A stretch of DNA of 64,000 nt from JAHJDO01 sp964437505 (lineage in GTDB: Bacteria; JAHJDO01). The DNA is taken from NCBI GenBank assembly GCA_964437505.1, contig CAYTGU010000001.1, forward strand, positions 1 through 64,000, in the 5' to 3' direction. Made by a program: the position numbers and the translations under genes. The stretch's first letter is position 1, and each line of letters begins with the position of its first letter. Of the stretch, positions 63,273 to 64,000 are shown one piece after another. The notes below the pieces were generated by a model that saw nothing but the letters and a program-made list of their open reading frames with translations, did no database searches and was not told the origin of the DNA.

Positions 63273-64000
63273 TTAATAGTTTCCATAATCCCCTTTTCCA
63301 GACTGCAAACTGGTTTCCATCCCAGAAGCCTTTCTGCCTTGACACTTGACAGATATTGGTTCCTTATCTCTCCTTTACCTCTACCTTTACCTCTACCTTC
63401 TATAACAGGCTTCAAAAACTTGTTTCCTGAAACTGCAATAATTTCCTTTACTAAATCCAATACCTTTATTGGACTATTTGATCCAAAGTTAAATGCTTCA
63501 CCTTTTATTCCCTTTTTACCAGCCTTTTCTGCAGCAATAAGATACGCATTAACTGCATCGTCAATATAGATATAATCTCTTAGCGGAGTTCCATCGCTCC
63601 TGATGATTGGATCCTTATTCTGAAGAATAGATCTAATTGTATCCGGGATAATTCTGGAGAAATTCAGATCTCCGCCTCCATAAATATTAGCGCATCTTGT
63701 TACAACAATCGGCATGTCATATGTGCGGGCATAAGTTCTTGCAAGTATATCGGTACATGCCTTTGATGCGTCATATGGATGAAGTGCGCTTAGTGAATAG
63801 TCCTCGTTATATGGCAAATTTTTATGCTCTCCATAAGCTTTATCACTGGAGGCTATAACTATTCGCTCCAGCCCTATGTTCCTCGCTGCCTCAAGAATAT
63901 TCCATGTGCCTCTTATATTGGACTCAAATGTAGAAATAGGAGATTTATTTGCAATTCCTACTATTGTCTGCGCTCCGATGTGAAAGCATGAGTCTATATT
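63257..64000 (-). CDS. rfbG: CDP-glucose 4,6-dehydratase-like (RfbG), N-terminus cut by window edge
   Basis: The frame stays open from the visible start at 63817 to the window end, so at least 247 residues of a longer gene are seen. SSDKAYGEH, YDASK, TRCANIYGGGDLNFSRIIP and YIYIDDAVNAYL fit the CDP-glucose 4,6-dehydratase family, which makes the 4-keto-6-deoxy intermediate used by RfbH. Near the end, a GGTARAGGT-type repeat is read in frame as EGRGKGRGKGE, likely an insertion in a surface loop. Linked to the rfbE-like gene by a 16-base overlap. Confidence 0.8.
   Translation of the reverse strand, partial: NIDSCFHIGAQTIVGIANKSPISTFESNIRGTWNILEAARNIGLERIVIASSDKAYGEHKNLPYNEDYSLSALHPYDASKACTDILARTYARTYDMPIVVTRCANIYGGGDLNFSRIIPDTIRSILQNKDPIIRSDGTPLRDYIYIDDAVNAYLIAAEKAGKKGIKGEAFNFGSNSPIKVLDLVKEIIAVSGNKFLKPVIEGRGKGRGKGEIRNQYLSSVKAERLLGWKPVCSLEKGIMETIKWYKD
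63371..63401. repeat. GGTARAGGT-type repeat inside the rfbG-like gene
   Basis: Minus strand: three GGTAGAGGTAAA-type units in a row (inverse of CTCCTTTACCTCTACC). It has the same units as the ends of the S23 element at 19734-20162, without the S23 gene. Read in frame as RGKGRGKGE. Confidence 0.55.

Overview
The window is AT-rich bacterial DNA. Almost all of it is one very long, tightly packed, minus-strand locus for a complex surface polysaccharide (O-antigen or capsule type). Many junctions are 1- to 4-base stop/start overlaps, so co-transcription is likely. A Gram-negative envelope is indicated by a secreted barrel-like protein, a Wzx-type flippase and LPS-type 3,6-dideoxyhexose genes. The mix of cobalamin-type radical SAM proteins, several YfhO-like membrane proteins, DUF4143 and archaeal-type ATPases, an S23 four-helix protein and short repeats inside reading frames is what I associate with uncultivated phyla such as Omnitrophota. 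That assignment is inference only. I saw no tRNA, rRNA or CRISPR, and no gene-free stretch longer than 300 bases.

Layout in coordinate order; transcription of the minus-strand locus runs from high to low coordinates. 1-1150 (+): the end of a radical SAM/SPASM gene, then a secreted barrel-like protein with its own promoter, strong ribosome binding site and terminator. 1148-8118: an FHA-PilZ-like protein, glycosyltransferases, a methyltransferase, a B12-type radical SAM protein and a GT4-GT2 fusion. 8108-14959: rmlB, a short rmlC, rmlD and rmlA, a UXS-like epimerase and a WbiB-like dTDP-L-rhamnose 4-epimerase, so dTDP-L-rhamnose and probably dTDP-6-deoxy-L-talose are made. 15052-17933: an accessory block with a DUF4143 ATPase and an AbiE toxin-antitoxin pair, each with its own promoter, lying between two copies of the 3' tail of a membrane-protein gene. 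17914-24199: a GT-C-like membrane protein, an S23 gene flanked by inverted repeats, another membrane protein, an ATPase and a secreted protein. 24259-42004: YfhO/GT-C proteins, GT2 and GT4 enzymes, methyltransferases, an FAD oxidoreductase and two more radical SAM proteins.

42037-64000 carries nucleotide-sugar genes. The four CDP-3,6-dideoxyhexose families are present but dispersed: an RfbG-like dehydratase (cut by the window edge), an RfbE/Tyv-like 2-epimerase, an RfbF-like cytidylyltransferase with an altered active-site loop, and RfbH with its His and all four iron-sulfur cysteines. An acetolactate-synthase-like ThDP enzyme, similar in type to YerE of yersiniose synthesis, and a C-methyltransferase point to a branched sugar. 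Between them sits an unusual sugar-acid cassette: altronate dehydratase, MtlD-like dehydrogenase, IMPase-type phosphatase, cytidylyltransferase, ThDP enzyme and HpaI-type aldolase. A DegT/Gfo-Idh pair suggests an amino sugar as well.

The locus looks assembled by recombination. Orphan tails and fragments of glycosyltransferase and membrane-protein genes lie at module boundaries, and palindromic or low-complexity repeats sit in frame inside several genes.
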